Positions 46,008 through 57,417 are shown, counted from the first letter of the stretch. The stretch is DNA of 64,000 nucleotides from Vibrio sp. Isolate32 (GCF_022397955.1 NZ_JAKEUQ010000004.1:62001-126000); one strand, 5' to 3'. Numbers and translations are program-made. Notes: generated by a model not told the origin, from the letters alone.

Positions 46008-47924
46008 ATGTTTAAAACTAACTCTCTAAGTATTAAGAAAAAGGTAGTACTGGGTATTACTTTTGCGGTTCTTGCCTCTACGGTTATTGTTGGCGCGATG
46101 GCGCAGCAACAAGCACGAGATGTACTGAGTCATCGACTGGTCAATATTGAACTTCCTGGAATGCTTGAGCGAATCAATGGTGAGATTGACCGTGAAGTTT
46201 CTCAGTTATTGTTGGCCGCTGAGCAAATTGCTTCAAATGAATTCATTTCTGATGTAATCGAGTCGACAGATCGCGATCCAACGTTAGAGAGTAAGTTGGT
46301 TAAACAACTGAATAATGTTCGCAATCAGTATCAGTTGAATGATGCATCGGTAGCGAACCGTCAAACCGCATATTACTGGAACCAAAACGGCTTCTTGCGT
46401 CAGCTAAACCAACAACAAGATGGTTGGTTCTTTGGTTTTACTCAATCTGGGCTGCCAACCATGGTGAGCATGTTCCAAGAAGCCAATGGCGAAGTGAAGA
46501 TGTTTGCTAACTACCAACAGCCTTCTGGTTTGGCGATGTCAGGTCTATCAAAGTCGATGGATGACATGGTTAAGCTACTCAATGGTTTTAAGATTGAAAA
46601 TACAGGCTTCGTATTCTTAACCGATAGCCAGGGTGATGTTCAAATTCACCGTGAACGTTCTCGCAGTGATTCTTCACTTCAACAACTCTACGGTCCTCAA
46701 GCAAGCCAACTACTAAACAAGTCGGGCTTTAACCTGATTACCACTGAAAGCCAGGGCCAAGAGTTGTTTGTGGCAAGCTTGTATGTGTCTTCAATGGACT
46801 GGTTTGTTATTGGTGTGGTTCCGACTGGTGAAGTATTTGCAGAGTTAGATGCGACAGCGCAAAAGATGCTGATCATGACTGCGGTTGTGGCGTTGGTCTT
46901 TATCCTAATGGGCGTAGTGCTAGCAAATAGCATCACTCAGCCGATTAAGCTGTTGGCTAAGCGCTTCGGTGACCTTGGCGAAGGTGATGGCGATCTAGCA
47001 CAGCGTATCGAAGTCAAAGGCAATGATGAAATCGCACAGCTTTCAAAGGGCTTTAACGGATTTATTGAAAAGATTCACGAGTCCATGAAAGAGGTATGTT
47101 CGACAAGCCAAGCGCTTCAAGTGGCGGCCGAGAGTGTTTCTAATAAAGCACACATCACCCACGATAATAGCCAAGAGCAACGTGATCAAACCCTTCAAGT
47201 AGTTGCTGCGATTAACCAAATGGGTATGACCATCAGTGAAATTGCATCGAATGCGGCAACTGCGGCTGAAACGGCAACACAGGCTTCAGGTAATACAGAA
47301 GTTGGCCGTTCTGTTGTGAACAAAGCAAAAGATGCGATTAGCCGTTTGGCTCAAGACATCGAAAGCACGGGTCAGGTAGTAGAGCAACTGGCTTCTACCA
47401 CTCAAGACATTGGCTCTATTCTGGGTGTTATCCGCGATATTTCAGAGCAAACCAACTTGCTTGCATTGAACGCTGCGATTGAAGCTGCGCGTGCCGGTGA
47501 GCAAGGTCGTGGGTTTGCGGTAGTAGCGGATGAAGTTCGTAACCTAGCAAGTCGCACTGCGGATTCAACGGAAGAGATTCAGAAGATGATCAACCAACTG
47601 CAAAGCGATGCAAAAGATGCGGTAACGGCGATGAGTGCGGGCAAAGTGATTACGCTTGAAGGTGTATCAGCATCAGATGAAGCGGTCGATGTATTGGGCG
47701 GTATTTCTGACCGTATCGTTGATATCTCTGACCGTAACACGCAAGTCGCGACAGCAACTGAAGAGCAATCAACGGTGGTTCACACCATTAACCAGAACAT
47801 CGAAGAGATCAACGCGATTAACGAAGTGACAACAGGCACTGCTGAGCAACTTGCTGAAGCGAGCCAAGAGCTTCGTGACTTGTCTTCTCGCCTAGATAAG
47901 ATGGTTGGTTCATTTAAGCTTTAA
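46008..47924 (+). CDS. Methyl-accepting chemotaxis protein with dCache-type sensor
   Basis: Start set at ATG 46008 ([17 protein letters not shown]), preceded by AAAGG; ATG 45987 is in frame. About 638 aa: TM1 ([20 protein letters not shown]), a 250-residue periplasmic sensor with a Cache look ([20 protein letters not shown]), TM2 ([20 protein letters not shown]), HAMP, and an MCP domain with [20 protein letters not shown] and [18 protein letters not shown]. No C-terminal CheR/CheB pentapeptide. Senses an unknown, possibly amino-acid or organic-acid, ligand. Confidence 0.9.
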   Translation: MFKTNSLSIKKKVVLGITFAVLASTVIVGAMAQQQARDVLSHRLVNIELPGMLERINGEIDREVSQLLLAAEQIASNEFISDVIESTDRDPTLESKLVKQLNNVRNQYQLNDASVANRQTAYYWNQNGFLRQLNQQQDGWFFGFTQSGLPTMVSMFQEANGEVKMFANYQQPSGLAMSGLSKSMDDMVKLLNGFKIENTGFVFLTDSQGDVQIHRERSRSDSSLQQLYGPQASQLLNKSGFNLITTESQGQELFVASLYVSSMDWFVIGVVPTGEVFAELDATAQKMLIMTAVVALVFILMGVVLANSITQPIKLLAKRFGDLGEGDGDLAQRIEVKGNDEIAQLSKGFNGFIEKIHESMKEVCSTSQALQVAAESVSNKAHITHDNSQEQRDQTLQVVAAINQMGMTISEIASNAATAAETATQASGNTEVGRSVVNKAKDAISRLAQDIESTGQVVEQLASTTQDIGSILGVIRDISEQTNLLALNAAIEAARAGEQGRGFAVVADEVRNLASRTADSTEEIQKMINQLQSDAKDAVTAMSAGKVITLEGVSASDEAVDVLGGISDRIVDISDRNTQVATATEEQSTVVHTINQNIEEINAINEVTTGTAEQLAEASQELRDLSSRLDKMVGSFKL

Positions 47925-48136
47925 CCCCTTCAAGCTGTAACATGGGTTAGAAAGGAATATAGACTAAGAGGTGGGTTCATTTTATCGTGAATCCAGTTCT
48001 TTCGATTTGTGGGCTTATTATCTTCTAACTGACCTTAGCTTGATCTGGTTTCGTGCTTTACTTTCAATCAATCTAGCATCACGGAGCGGAAATGAGTAAA
48101 ATCTGATTAGGTTTAATATTTAGGTAAGTATGTATC

Positions 48137-48337
48137 ATGAGCGATTTTGAAAAAGAACTAGAGCAGATGACTCAAGAGATGGGCGATGAGCCTGAGGTAA
48201 AACTGCCATCACTTGAAGAGCAAAAAGCGATCGTTGCTGAATTTAAGCGACTAGAAGCGGAAGGCAAACTGACACCTGAAGTATTAGAAGCGCACTTTGG
48301 TCAGTTCAACAAACAGAATGATACGCCAATCCACTAA
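48137..48337 (+). CDS. Small conserved hypothetical protein (66 aa)
   Basis: A 66-aa acidic helical protein (MSDFEKELEQMTQEMGDEPE) with LKRLEAEGKLTPEVLEAHFG-like helical segments. Similar small proteins occur near mal genes in vibrios (by memory), without a known function. A strong terminator follows at 48410. No ribosome binding site stronger than TAAG is seen. Confidence 0.7.
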   Translation: MSDFEKELEQMTQEMGDEPEVKLPSLEEQKAIVAEFKRLEAEGKLTPEVLEAHFGQFNKQNDTPIH

Positions 48338-48409
48338 GCTTAAAATAAACCTATGTTTAGGTGGTACTGTTAAGTGATTGGTTGGGCTAAGGCTCAAACA
48401 GAACAGATA

Positions 48410-48437
48410 AAGGTCTAGCACACGCTAGGCCTTTTTT
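48410..48437 (+). terminator. Terminator after the small conserved gene
   Basis: GGTCTAGC-ACAC-GCTAGGCC (one G-T pair) followed by TTTTTTA. Confidence 0.85.
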
Positions 48438-48470
48438 ATTGCTCGTTGATATAGGTCGAATCTAAAGAAA

Positions 48471-48497
48471 AATCCCCCTTACAGAGTAAGAGGGATT
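48471..48497 (-). terminator. Terminator of malK
   Basis: On the minus strand AATCCCTCTTA and TAAGGGGGATT form an 11-bp hairpin followed by TTTCTTT, 36 bp after the malK stop. Confidence 0.78.
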
Positions 48498-48532
48498 TGA
48501 ATAGGGCAAGTTATATCTTAAAAGCTTAGCGC

Positions 48533-49645
48533 TTATTCAGTGCCGTACTCTTTGTACAGACGACGACATGCGCGGCCATCGCTGTGGAACAGGTGACAAC
48601 GGTGCGCTGGAATACCAATCGCCAACTTGTCTCCTGATTCGATTTTTAACGTGTCTGGCTGGCGATAGATAACATCAGCATCGGCACTTTCAAGGTTTAG
48701 GTAAACCTGAGTTTCGTTACCTAGTTTCTCTACCATCATCACGTCAGCTTCAATCGTCGCGTCACCTGATTCAGCAGACATCAAGTGTTCAGGACGAATA
48801 CCCAGAGACATACGATCGCCAGCATTAACCGTCGTCCCGTCAACAGGAATCCAGAAAGTCATGCCATTAGAAAGTTGTATCAATACGCGTTCTGCTTCAG
48901 CTTGTTCAATGTGTACAGACATGAAGTTCATCTTCGGTGAACCAATAAAGCCAGCAACGAAACGGTTTTGAGGGTAGTGGTAAAGGTCAAGCGGCTTACC
49001 GACTTGAGATACGTAACCACCATCAAGAACAACGATCTTATCCGCCATTGTCATCGCTTCCACTTGGTCGTGGGTAACGTAGATCATGGTACAACCGAGT
49101 TGACGCTGTAGCTTCGTGATTTGCGAACGCATTTGAACACGTAGTGCAGCATCTAGGTTTGATAGTGGCTCATCAAGTAGGAATACGTTTGGTTGAGAAA
49201 CCAGAGTACGACCAATCGCAACACGTTGACGCTGACCACCAGAAAGCGCTTTAGGTTGGCGCTCAAGAAGGTGACCAAGCTGAAGGATTTCTGCAGCATG
49301 TTCAACGCGTTTGTCAATCTCAGTTTTATTTGCGTTTGCTAGCTTAAGACCGAAAGACATGTTGTCGTATAGGTTGAGGTGAGGGTAAAGCGCGTATGAT
49401 TGGAATACCATACCAACGCCACGCTTTGAAGGCTCAACGTCATTCATGCGTTGGTCGCCAATGTACAAATCACCAGACGTAATGTCTTCTAGACCTGCGA
49501 TACAACGTAATAGCGTCGATTTACCACAACCGGATGGTCCAACGAATACTACGAACTCACCTTCGTTGATGTCTAAGGTTACGTCCTTAGAAATCTGTAC
49601 ATCACCATATGATTTATAAACGTTTTTTAACGTGACACTCGCCAT
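48533..49645 (-). CDS. malK: Maltose/maltodextrin ABC transporter ATPase MalK
   Basis: 370 aa (E. coli MalK 371). Walker [10 protein letters not shown], signature LSGGQRQR, Walker [14 protein letters not shown]-loop VTHDQ; the C-terminal regulatory domain contains [13 protein letters not shown] and [11 protein letters not shown]. It energises the MalFG permease and in E. coli also sequesters MalT. It is divergent from malEFG, sharing a 660-bp control region. The terminal residues RLYKEYGTE differ from E. coli. Confidence 0.95.
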   Translation of the reverse strand: MASVTLKNVYKSYGDVQISKDVTLDINEGEFVVFVGPSGCGKSTLLRCIAGLEDITSGDLYIGDQRMNDVEPSKRGVGMVFQSYALYPHLNLYDNMSFGLKLANANKTEIDKRVEHAAEILQLGHLLERQPKALSGGQRQRVAIGRTLVSQPNVFLLDEPLSNLDAALRVQMRSQITKLQRQLGCTMIYVTHDQVEAMTMADKIVVLDGGYVSQVGKPLDLYHYPQNRFVAGFIGSPKMNFMSVHIEQAEAERVLIQLSNGMTFWIPVDGTTVNAGDRMSLGIRPEHLMSAESGDATIEADVMMVEKLGNETQVYLNLESADADVIYRQPDTLKIESGDKLAIGIPAHRCHLFHSDGRACRRLYKEYGTE

Positions 49646-50029
49646 CTAGCTTGTCCTCGATCGATCAAATTTTAAGTTTTACTGCTTATCATTATAAGAA
49701 ATTTTTGGGTCAGCAGTAACTGTAGGAATTGGTAAGTATTGAGTGAGTAAGAAAAAAGTGGGTGAGACTTGGCTTCTTTAACCAGGCCCACCCGTCATAG
49801 CCAAACTGATGTCCATTTCCCCCACATTTAGCTAAACCTCCCCCGTGATTCAATCACAGATTTAGCTCGATGCTAATATAAGACACCAGCGGGCAGTGAA
49901 GCCAACTAAATGAATAATGCGTCAATGCATAGCACTTGTCGGTAAAGGTTTCTTTCTATCCACTCTTGGATGAATACAGTTTCGGTGAAATGGCGTAAGG
50001 GGACATCCTCCTAATGGAAAATTAACTAG

Positions 50030-50050
50030 GGGGAGTAGGAGGGGAGGAGT
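50030..50050 (+). promoter_or_regulatory. Two tandem MalT-like boxes
   Basis: GGGGAGTAGG (50030-50039) and GGGGAGGAGT (50041-50050) each match the MalT box GGGGA(T/G)GAGG at 9 of 10 positions and are spaced 11 bp apart, one helical turn. Confidence 0.6.
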
Positions 50051-50107
50051 AGATATACGGGGTTATTAATAATTGGCGATCCAGTTCAAATAAATCCACC
50101 ACATAAC

Positions 50108-50123
50108 GGTGATGTTGATCACG
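50108..50123. promoter_or_regulatory. CRP-like site
   Basis: GGTGA-TGTTGA-TCACG fits the CRP consensus TGTGA-N6-TCACA at 8 of 10 positions, upstream of malE. Confidence 0.5.
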
Positions 50124-50308
50124 ATGACTATACGTTTTGTGATTGCAGTCTCTAATCTGACCGGATGGCGATCACGAATTTAAGCCATAATAGCTAGGGC
50201 GTAGTGGCTAGGATGATGAGCTAGGGTCTGTTTTCTCAGATCATAACTCCGAAAACTGGCTCGTCTTGGTTGATGTGCCCTACGTATAAATATAAAAAGG
50301 ATATTCAC

Positions 50309-51493
50309 ATGAAAAACGCTCTAAGCGCTGTAGCTCTAGGTACATTGGTTGCTCTGGGTTCTTTTGGTGCAAACGCTGCTATCGAAGAAGGACAACTAAC
50401 AATCTGGGTAGGTGGTGACAAAGCTTATGAAGGAATGGCTGAAGTAGGTAAACGTTTCGAAGAAGATACTGGTGTAAAAGTAACAGTCGCTTTCCCTGAT
50501 AAGCTAGAAGAAAAATTCCCACAAGTAGCAGCAGCTGGCGATGGCCCAGACATGATCTTCTACGCTCACGACCGTTTTGGTGGTTTTGCAGAAGCGGGTC
50601 TTCTTGCTGATATCAAACCTTCTAAAGAGACTAAAGAAGGTATCGTAGACTTCGCATGGGACGCTGTTTTATACGAAGGTAAAACAATTGCTTACCCAGT
50701 CGCCGTTGAGTCAGTTTCTCTAATTTACAACAAAGCACTTGTTCCAAACCCTCCTAAATCTTGGGAAGAAATCCCAGCACTTAACGCTGAGCTTCAAAAA
50801 GACGGTAAGAAAGCGATCATGTGGCCCCTACGTGGCGGCGCATACTTCACTTGGCCTCTACTCGCAGCTGACGGCGGTTATGCATTCAAACAGGTTGCTG
50901 AAGGTTACGACATTAAAGATGCGGGCGTAGCGACTGACGGTGTTCAGAAGTCTCTAGGTTTTATCGAGAAAATGGTACAAGACAAAGTTATTTCTGCAGA
51001 CATGGATTACTCGGTAGCTGAGTCTGAGTTCGTTGCGGGTAATGTTGCGATGACAATCAACGGTCCTTGGGGCTGGGCAAACATCGAGAAAGCTGGCGTA
51101 GATTACGGCGTAGCAACTCTACCTAAGTTCAACGGTAAAGCATCTAAACCTTTCGTTGGCGTATGGGCTGGTGGTATCAGCACAGCTTCTCCAAACCGTG
51201 ACCTAGCGGTTGAGTTCATGGAAAACTACCTACTAACTGATGAAGGTATGAAGAGCCTGAACGACGACAAACCACTTGGCGCTGTTGCTCTAAACTCTTT
51301 CCAACGTCAATTAGACAGCGACACTCGTATCGCAGCAACAATGGACAACGCGATGAACGGCGAAGTCATGCCTAACATTCCTCAGTTCACAACGTTCTGG
51401 TACAGCATGGAAGAAGCGATCGGCAACGTAGTTGATGGTCGTCAAACAGTAGACCAAGCGCTGAAAGGTGCTGAAGCTCGCATGACTAAGTAA
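50309..51493 (+). CDS. malE: Maltose-binding periplasmic protein MalE
   Basis: Start ATG 50309 ([20 protein letters not shown]) with AAGGA; 394 aa (E. coli 396). A signal peptide ends near ANA-A. Family marks: [40 protein letters not shown], and [13 protein letters not shown]. It binds maltose and maltodextrins and delivers them to MalFGK2. A hairpin after the stop (51513-51534) probably keeps malE expression above malF. Confidence 0.95.
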   Translation: MKNALSAVALGTLVALGSFGANAAIEEGQLTIWVGGDKAYEGMAEVGKRFEEDTGVKVTVAFPDKLEEKFPQVAAAGDGPDMIFYAHDRFGGFAEAGLLADIKPSKETKEGIVDFAWDAVLYEGKTIAYPVAVESVSLIYNKALVPNPPKSWEEIPALNAELQKDGKKAIMWPLRGGAYFTWPLLAADGGYAFKQVAEGYDIKDAGVATDGVQKSLGFIEKMVQDKVISADMDYSVAESEFVAGNVAMTINGPWGWANIEKAGVDYGVATLPKFNGKASKPFVGVWAGGISTASPNRDLAVEFMENYLLTDEGMKSLNDDKPLGAVALNSFQRQLDSDTRIAATMDNAMNGEVMPNIPQFTTFWYSMEEAIGNVVDGRQTVDQALKGAEARMTK

Positions 51494-51512
51494 TAACTAA
51501 GCACTTCCTTTT

Positions 51513-51540
51513 AAGGAGAGGGCAACCTCTCCTTACTTTT
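51513..51540 (+). terminator. Stem-loop between malE and malF
   Basis: AAGGAGAGG-GCAA-CCTCTCCTT, a 9-bp perfect stem with a GNRA-type loop and then ACTTTTC. It may attenuate transcription or stabilise malE mRNA. Confidence 0.75.
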
Positions 51541-51574
51541 CTATTTTTTATCTATATCGCTAGCAGGTTCCTCT

Positions 51575-53146
51575 ATGCAGTCAGTTCAAGGTACAGATGC
51601 TATCCCAGCACCATCAAGCCTTCCAGGCAGTAAAAGCGTCTTCATCAAATGGGGGTTGCTTGGTAGCGTTGGCTTAATTAACGGCTACGCTACAATTCTA
51701 ATGTATTCTCGCGGTGAGCTCGCTTTTGCGCTGCTTACAGTGATCTTAACGGCTTTAGCTCTTTACATTTTTGGTAGTAAGAAAACTTACGCCCACCGTT
51801 ATATTTACCCGGGTATTGCCGGAATGATTTTGTTCATTCTTTTCCCATTGGCATACACCGTTGGGCTAGCGTTTACTAACTACAGCGCAAAAAACCAACT
51901 TTCTTTGGAACGTACTCAAACCGTTCTTTTAGACCGCTCTTTCCAAAGCGGCGAAAGCTACCCATTCACTTTGTACAAAACAGATAACGGCCACCAAATC
52001 GTGGTTAAAGATGGCGACCAACTGTTAGCGACTGATGTATTTTCGTTAGAAGGTATGACAGCGACAGATATGGACCTATCGGTTATCGAGTCGGCTCAAG
52101 GTGAAAAAGAGAAGATCAAAGCGATCATTCAAAACCGATCAGCGCTTAGTGGCGTTGATTTCCATCTGCCAAACGGCGATGACATCCGCATGAGCGGTTT
52201 GCGTAATTTTGCTTCTGTTGCTCCGCTTTACACACTACAAGAAGATGGTGAAACACTGGTTAACAATGAAACCGGTGATGTATTAAAGCCAAATATGGAA
52301 GTCGGTTTCTACCAACCTGTTGATGCAAACGCTGAGTTTACTGGTAACACTATTTCTCCTGGCTTCGTCGTTGGCATCGGTACGCACAACTTTGAACGTG
52401 TATGGAAAGATGACGGTATTAAAGAACCTTTCATCAGCATCTTCATCTGGACGGTTATTTTCTCTGTATGTACTGTGGCGTTCACTCTGATTATCGGTCT
52501 TGTACTTGCAAACATCGTACAGTGGGAAGAGCTGAAAGGTCGTTCTATTTACCGAGTTCTGCTTATTCTGCCTTACGCGGTACCAGCGTTCATCTCGATT
52601 CTTATCTTTAAAGGTCTATTCAACCAGAGCTTTGGTGAGATCAACATGGTACTTGAGAATATCTTCGGCCTAAGCCCGAACTGGTTCTCTGACCCGATTC
52701 TTGCGAAAACCATGGTGTTGATTGTAAACACATGGCTAGGTTTCCCTTACATGATGATTCTATGTATGGGTCTGCTTAAAGCGATTCCTGATGACCTATA
52801 CGAAGCGTCAGCAATCGATGGTGCGAACTTCCTTGATAACTTCAAGCGAATCACTTTCCCATTGATGATTAAGCCGCTAACACCGCTATTGATTGCAGCG
52901 TTTGCCTTTAACTTCAATAACTTCGTAATGATTCAACTATTAACGAACGGTGGCCCGAACATGATTGGCACTTCTGAGCCAGCGGGTTACACAGACTTGC
53001 TTGTAAGCTACACCTACCGAATCGCATTCGAAGGCGGCGGCGGTCAAGACTTTGGTCTAGCAAGTGCTATCGCGACGCTTATCTTCCTATTGGTTGGTGC
53101 ACTAGCGTTACTAAACCTTCGTTTCACTAAACTGTCTCAAGATTAA
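51575..53146 (+). CDS. malF: Maltose ABC transporter permease MalF
   Basis: 523 aa (E. coli 514), with the N-terminal TM helices, the large periplasmic P2 domain (about residues 100-280) typical of MalF, and the EAA loop [20 protein letters not shown]. Inner-membrane partner of MalG. Ribosome binding site AGGTTCC is moderate. malG starts 11 bp after the stop. Confidence 0.95.
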   Translation: MQSVQGTDAIPAPSSLPGSKSVFIKWGLLGSVGLINGYATILMYSRGELAFALLTVILTALALYIFGSKKTYAHRYIYPGIAGMILFILFPLAYTVGLAFTNYSAKNQLSLERTQTVLLDRSFQSGESYPFTLYKTDNGHQIVVKDGDQLLATDVFSLEGMTATDMDLSVIESAQGEKEKIKAIIQNRSALSGVDFHLPNGDDIRMSGLRNFASVAPLYTLQEDGETLVNNETGDVLKPNMEVGFYQPVDANAEFTGNTISPGFVVGIGTHNFERVWKDDGIKEPFISIFIWTVIFSVCTVAFTLIIGLVLANIVQWEELKGRSIYRVLLILPYAVPAFISILIFKGLFNQSFGEINMVLENIFGLSPNWFSDPILAKTMVLIVNTWLGFPYMMILCMGLLKAIPDDLYEASAIDGANFLDNFKRITFPLMIKPLTPLLIAAFAFNFNNFVMIQLLTNGGPNMIGTSEPAGYTDLLVSYTYRIAFEGGGGQDFGLASAIATLIFLLVGALALLNLRFTKLSQD

Positions 53147-53157
53147 GGAGCACGACA

Positions 53158-54048
53158 ATGGCTATGGTACAAGGTAAAGGCCTTAAATACCGAGTGTGGG
53201 CAACGCATGCACTGTTGTGGTGCTTCCTGGCAATGATTATCTTCCCACTATTAATGATCATCGCGATCTCGTTCCGTGAAGGTAACTTCGCAACGGGTAG
53301 CTTGATTCCAGACAATCCATCGCTGGAGCACTGGAAACTTGCACTAGGTATCTCAGTAACAAACGCGGATGGTTCGGTAACAACACCACCATTCCCAGTA
53401 CTGACTTGGTTGTGGAACTCAGTGAAAGTGGCGGGTACTACATCGATTCTGATTGTGGCACTGTCTACGACATCAGCTTACGCGTTTGCTCGTATGCGCT
53501 TTAAAGGTAAAAACACAATCCTGAAAGCGATGATGATTTTCCAAATGTTCCCACCGGTATTGGCTCTTGTAGCGATTTACGCGCTGTTCGACAAACTTGG
53601 ACAATACGTACCGTTCTTGGGCTTGAATACGCACGGCGGTTTGATCTTCTCTTACTTAGGTGGTATCGCACTGCACGTATGGACGATTAAAGGCTACTTT
53701 GAGACGATTGATAATTCTCTAGAAGAAGCGGCAGCACTAGATGGTGCAACGCCATGGCAAGCATTCAGGTTGGTTCTACTGCCGCTGTCTGTGCCAATTC
53801 TAGCGGTGGTGTTTATCCTATCTTTCATTGCGACAGTTGGTGAGGTTCCAGTAGCGTCTATCCTACTTACTGATGTGAACTCTTACACGCTAGCAGTAGG
53901 TATGCAGCAATACCTATACCCTCAGAACTACTTATGGGGTGACTTTGCGGCAGCGGCTGTACTTTCAGCGCTTCCTATCACTATCGTGTTCTTACTTGCT
54001 CAACGTTGGTTAGTTGGCGGTTTGACGGCAGGTGGTGTAAAAGGATAA
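53158..54048 (+). CDS. malG: Maltose ABC transporter permease MalG
   Basis: 296 aa, same length as E. coli MalG. Six TM spans and EAA loop [21 protein letters not shown]; the C-terminus [16 protein letters not shown] is the conserved MalG tail that contacts the MalK dimer. AAGGAG precedes the start. Last gene of the operon, followed by a hairpin. Confidence 0.95.
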   Translation: MAMVQGKGLKYRVWATHALLWCFLAMIIFPLLMIIAISFREGNFATGSLIPDNPSLEHWKLALGISVTNADGSVTTPPFPVLTWLWNSVKVAGTTSILIVALSTTSAYAFARMRFKGKNTILKAMMIFQMFPPVLALVAIYALFDKLGQYVPFLGLNTHGGLIFSYLGGIALHVWTIKGYFETIDNSLEEAAALDGATPWQAFRLVLLPLSVPILAVVFILSFIATVGEVPVASILLTDVNSYTLAVGMQQYLYPQNYLWGDFAAAAVLSALPITIVFLLAQRWLVGGLTAGGVKG

Positions 54049-54071
54049 GCTGTACCCTATAAGAACGAAAA

Positions 54072-54093
54072 AGAGCGACCATTAGGTCGCTCT
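54072..54093 (+). terminator. Terminator-like hairpin after malG
   Basis: AGAGCGACC-ATTA-GGTCGCTCT (9 bp). The T run after it is poor, so it may act as a partial terminator. Confidence 0.6.
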
Positions 54094-54139
54094 ATATTGG
54101 CATTTTTATTACATCATTTGGTTTGGCCGCCGATCAGTA

Positions 54140-54249
54140 ATAAAAATAACCCTCAGGTTACGCATAGCTGGCTACTAATCAGGTTCCTTACGCTATTATT
54201 GATTAGTGGTTTTTGTAACTCTAACCCAGGTATTTACTTGGGTTTTTTT
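54140..54249 (+). ncRNA. Candidate small RNA downstream of malG
   Basis: Three consecutive hairpins without coding support: TAACC-CTCA-GGTTA (54147-54160), CTAATCA...TGATTAG (54175-54206), and AACCCAG...CTTGGGTT (54223-54244) followed by TTTTTTT, a strong Rho-independent terminator. The arrangement fits a 100-nt small RNA with its own terminator, though the promoter is not obvious. Confidence 0.4.
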
Positions 54250-54631
54250 ATGCCTGCCGTTTTGATCTTATCTTTGTGTCAGCTTTGCTCGTTAACAGTG
54301 TACCCAGCACGATTGTTATGTTTACAACGGCTTGAGTATTTAAAGCTTCGAGTCACTTCTTTCCTAAACATTGACTGCATCATCTCGATTACTTGAGGAA
54401 ATGAACGAGTCTCACAAATCAGACATTCAGTATAAGGGGCCGTTGCTCTATTGATAGTTTGCTAATATTCCATTGCGTGATACTTCAATGATTTGTATGC
54501 AACAACTATGGATATTGCATAAAAAAGGACATAGACACAATTGTGCCTTTTAGAGCTTTTGCTCGTTATTTCATGCGCTTATATAAGGTGCTTTGGGTAT
54601 TATTTTGTGAAGTGTGTGGTTGAGTATTGAG

Positions 54632-54907
54632 TTAGAACTCTTTACTCGAAGGAGCGCATCCAAGGTGTTGCAGCAATACATAGATACTTTCTTGATCCAA
54701 GGCCACGCGACGAAACAGATCCGCAAACGTCGAGTCACCGCCGAAACAGGTTTGGATGTAGTGGTTGATCTCATTACTGTCGTAGCCTTCGACGTACAAA
54801 GTTCTAACCCATTGGTACTCAACAGCCTTCAAATTGTTTAGTGTAGCTTCGCTAAGAGTGGGGCGTGTGACGCTCAAGTGTAGCTCCGGGAAATTTAATA
54901 CATCCAT
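54632..54907 (-). CDS. Hypothetical protein (91 aa)
   Basis: A 91-aa minus-strand product starting MDVLNFPELHLSVTRPTLSE, with HYIQTCFGGDSTFADLFRRV and ESIYVLLQHLG segments. Composition is protein-like (no low complexity), but the ribosome binding site is weak, and no family is recognised. It is probably real because the frame is well balanced and other frames on this stretch look random. Confidence 0.55.
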   Translation of the reverse strand: MDVLNFPELHLSVTRPTLSEATLNNLKAVEYQWVRTLYVEGYDSNEINHYIQTCFGGDSTFADLFRRVALDQESIYVLLQHLGCAPSSKEF

Positions 54908-55447
54908 TATGATTGGCGGTATTTAACCAGAGCAAAATGACGACTTTATTACAGTCAAAATAAATCCGACATTCAGCTTCGATTCATTTCAACCTTTGGT
55001 TGGCTATCACGCTTTCATAGGTGTGTCTTATATAGATACACAGAGCTAAGGGGTTAGTAAGTGCCAAGCAGGTACTTGGCATAGTAATAAGGTTTTGGAG
55101 GGTAGAGCGGTTAGTGGGCTTTACTTAAGACGACATAATTTAAAGCGGATAATTTCACGATTAAGACTATTTTTTCGAACAAATGATGAGTTGGTGAATA
55201 TTGATGTTCAAAGGCGTTAAAGGTGATGCTTCAACAGAGGTGTACTTTATCGAGTAAATTGTTCGAAAGGTCGATTGCAAAAAAAAACACCTAGCTATGC
55301 TAGGTGTTTCTAAGCCGTGTGGTACTCGTTACGGTACCTTTATTATGTTAGCCAACTAACCGTTGTTTTATTTGATTTAGTTAAAGTGATTCTATCTTTT
55401 CACCACTAAAGTGGTAGTTGAAATTTTTATTTCTGAGCTCATTTTTG
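54908..55447. other. Gene-free stretch
   Basis: 540 bp without a convincing gene. It contains the terminator at 55285-55309 and otherwise AT-rich sequence. Confidence 0.6.
55285..55309 (-). terminator. Terminator after the decayed oppA gene
   Basis: AAACACCTAGC-TAT-GCTAGGTGTTT, an 11-bp perfect stem; on the minus strand a run of nine T follows the stem. It is downstream of the oppA remnant, so it is probably that gene's old terminator. Confidence 0.8.
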
Positions 55448-56232
55448 TTATTCTATGAAGTATAGGTCCTTAGCGAAGATATTTCCTTTTGGATTGTTGT
55501 TTGGAAAGAATTTGAGGTGATTTCGCACTAATTGAGTGTAATTGTGGCAATATAAAGGCATAAATGCTGATTATTTGTTTATCGGTGATTCAGTGTGCTG
55601 GTATAAAGCGAAGCGATTAGCTTGATTTTTCGTTTTTCTTGATTTATTTAAAAGCTCATCATAGTCTGGATTACAAAAACCATGTTCGTTAGCAGTATGA
55701 TGACAAGTGAAAGCTTCTAACAGCGCCGAGGGCTAAGGATAATCACCAAATGTCAATGAGCGTGCAAAAGTTGATAGTCTCCAGTTCCTTTCGCCGCTAC
55801 GTAGGCATCCCACTCGATATTTTGTAATTCAATGTTTACCCTGAGCGGCTTCCACATAGGTGCAATTGCGATGACGATCTTTTTGTGGTTCTGGCTGGTG
55901 CCCTAGGTGAGAGTGAATTTCAGAGGGTTTTCTTTGTTGTATCCAGATTGGTTCTTCGATTAGTTGTTTCGCTTTGGATCTCCTTACCCTGTCACTTTGT
56001 CTACCAGTATTTCTCGATAACAAAACCTTCAAACATATAATTGACGATAATCTCACTGGGCATGCCTGAGTTTATGGCGCTAGGTCTAGTGTATTGGCTC
56101 TGTGCCATTACCACGCATAAAATGTTGTTCTTCAGCTAATGATCTATCAGCAGGAACAGTGGCAGCAAAACTTGAAGTCGATGATAAAGCAAGCAGGGAC
56201 GAGATGACCGCAGGGATCGTTAGTTGAGTCAT
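55448..56232 (-). pseudogene. Decayed oppA-like peptide-binding protein gene
   Basis: ATG 56232 starts a signal peptide (MTQLTIPAVISSLLALSSTS) then ATVPADRSLAEEQHFMRGNG, TEP, matching the start of OppA-type proteins (LAEKQ...RGNGTEP). After frameshifts the minus strand still reads MPSEIIVNYMFEGFVIEK, then, after a large deletion, NHKKIVIAIAPMWKPL, VNIELQNIEWDAYVAAKGTG and, at the end, FMPLYCHNYTQLVR with NPKGNIFAKDLYFIE. Only 785 nt remain of an expected ~1630, with several stops and frameshifts. Intact protein would be a periplasmic oligopeptide-binding lipoprotein-like component of an ABC transporter. Confidence 0.8.
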
Positions 56233-56346
56233 TTTAATTCATTTTACAACTTAAACAGTATTTAATGCATTAAACCTGACTCGTAACATGTTGCAACCAC
56301 AATGAACGCTTATTAAAAGCATTTGAAAGGCTTGTGAATAAAACAG

Positions 56347-56373
56347 CAGTACCTACTTTAGGAGTAGGCACTG
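56347..56373 (-). terminator. Hairpin after EamA transporter gene
   Basis: CAGTACCTACT...AGTAGGCACTG, 10 of 11 bases paired, 5-nt loop; on the minus strand TTTT follows a few bases later. Weak terminator or operator. Confidence 0.4.
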
Positions 56374-56424
56374 TGAGACAGTGAGTTTGAGTATTTATCC
56401 TAATATGAGCGTTGGGTCATTCGC

Positions 56425-57318
56425 TTAGCTTTGTTGAGGGAGAGGAGCCTCAAGCCTTGGTTTTCTTTTTACTTGAGCAAGGATAACACCAGAAACGACC
56501 ATGATACCGCCAATGATATGGAAGTGGTTAATCTCTTCGCCTAACCATGTCGATGCCAATACAATCGCGACTACAGGCATTAAGTTCATGAACATCGCAC
56601 TTGAATCAGCGCCAATCGTGTCAATTGCTTTAACCCACATCCAAGGTGCCAAAATAGAAGCCGCTACAGCTGCGTAAGCAATCAAAGGAATGGCTTGTTG
56701 TGAAGGCACTAGCTGCTCGCTCGTTAGCCAAAGTGGGGCCAGCATCGCGACCGCGAATATCCCTTGCATGTAGATGACTACCCAATTGCTTATAGGCATT
56801 TTCCAACGTTTTAGCAACACGCAGTAAGAAGCATACACACAAGCTGCGATTAACATGTAGCCATCGCCCTGCGTTAACTCCTGATGGATAAAGAATAGGG
56901 GATCGCCTTTACCAAGCATTAATGCTAAGCCTGATAGAGACAACACACCGCCTACAATACTCAAACTTGAAATCGACTTGTTTAGCAGTGGAACGCTAAG
57001 GAATACACTGAACAATGGCACTAATGATGTAATCAAAGCCATGTTCGAAGCGGAAGTGGTTAAGCCTGCGTAGTAACCTAAAGACTGGTTCAACACCATG
57101 CCTAGAAAGCCAAGGAAAGCCAGCTTTGATAAGTTAGGTTTAATGATTGGCCACTGTTTGATAACCGAGCGAATGCAGAAAGGAGTCAGAATTAACATTG
57201 CAATAAACCAACGGTAAAAACTCATCGCGCTTGGCTCGATGGTGCTTGCAGCGAGCTTGTTGACTATCGCATTGGCACCCCAGATACAGACTGTGAAAAA
57301 AGGTAAAAGATAATGCAT
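56425..57318 (-). CDS. EamA/DMT-family exporter
   Basis: Start ATG 57318 (MHYLLPFFTVCIWGANAIVN), 297 aa; the frame is open further upstream, but the sequence there is not membrane-like. Ten hydrophobic spans in two repeated EamA halves (first half NQSLGYYAGLTTSASNMALI, second half MFMNLMPVVAIVLASTWLGE). Such transporters export metabolites or amino acids; the substrate is unknown. It is divergent from an AraC-type gene 99 bp away, which probably controls it. The C-terminus is basic (VKRKPRLEAPLPQQS). Confidence 0.9.
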   Translation of the reverse strand: MHYLLPFFTVCIWGANAIVNKLAASTIEPSAMSFYRWFIAMLILTPFCIRSVIKQWPIIKPNLSKLAFLGFLGMVLNQSLGYYAGLTTSASNMALITSLVPLFSVFLSVPLLNKSISSLSIVGGVLSLSGLALMLGKGDPLFFIHQELTQGDGYMLIAACVYASYCVLLKRWKMPISNWVVIYMQGIFAVAMLAPLWLTSEQLVPSQQAIPLIAYAAVAASILAPWMWVKAIDTIGADSSAMFMNLMPVVAIVLASTWLGEEINHFHIIGGIMVVSGVILAQVKRKPRLEAPLPQQS

Positions 57319-57417
57319 GTGAATTCCATCGCAAAATGAGTTGATGCGGCTAGTTTGACAGGTCGTTATACTTACAGATATCTTTAAAAAGACATCAGGC
57401 GCGATAGGAAGACAAGT

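Larger units (their letters stand above)
49646..50308. promoter_or_regulatory. malK-malE divergent control region
   Basis: A 660-bp gap with no gene. It holds two tandem G-rich boxes (50030-50050), a CRP-like dyad (50108-50123) and C-rich complementary boxes toward malK (for example 49834-49843). The layout is like the malEp-malKp region of E. coli, where MalT and CRP bind several sites. Confidence 0.65.

Noticed and set aside
54097..54396. 99-aa plus-strand open frame after malG
   Set aside because: It covers three hairpins and a terminator, has no ribosome binding site and reads as a hydrophobic, low-information peptide.
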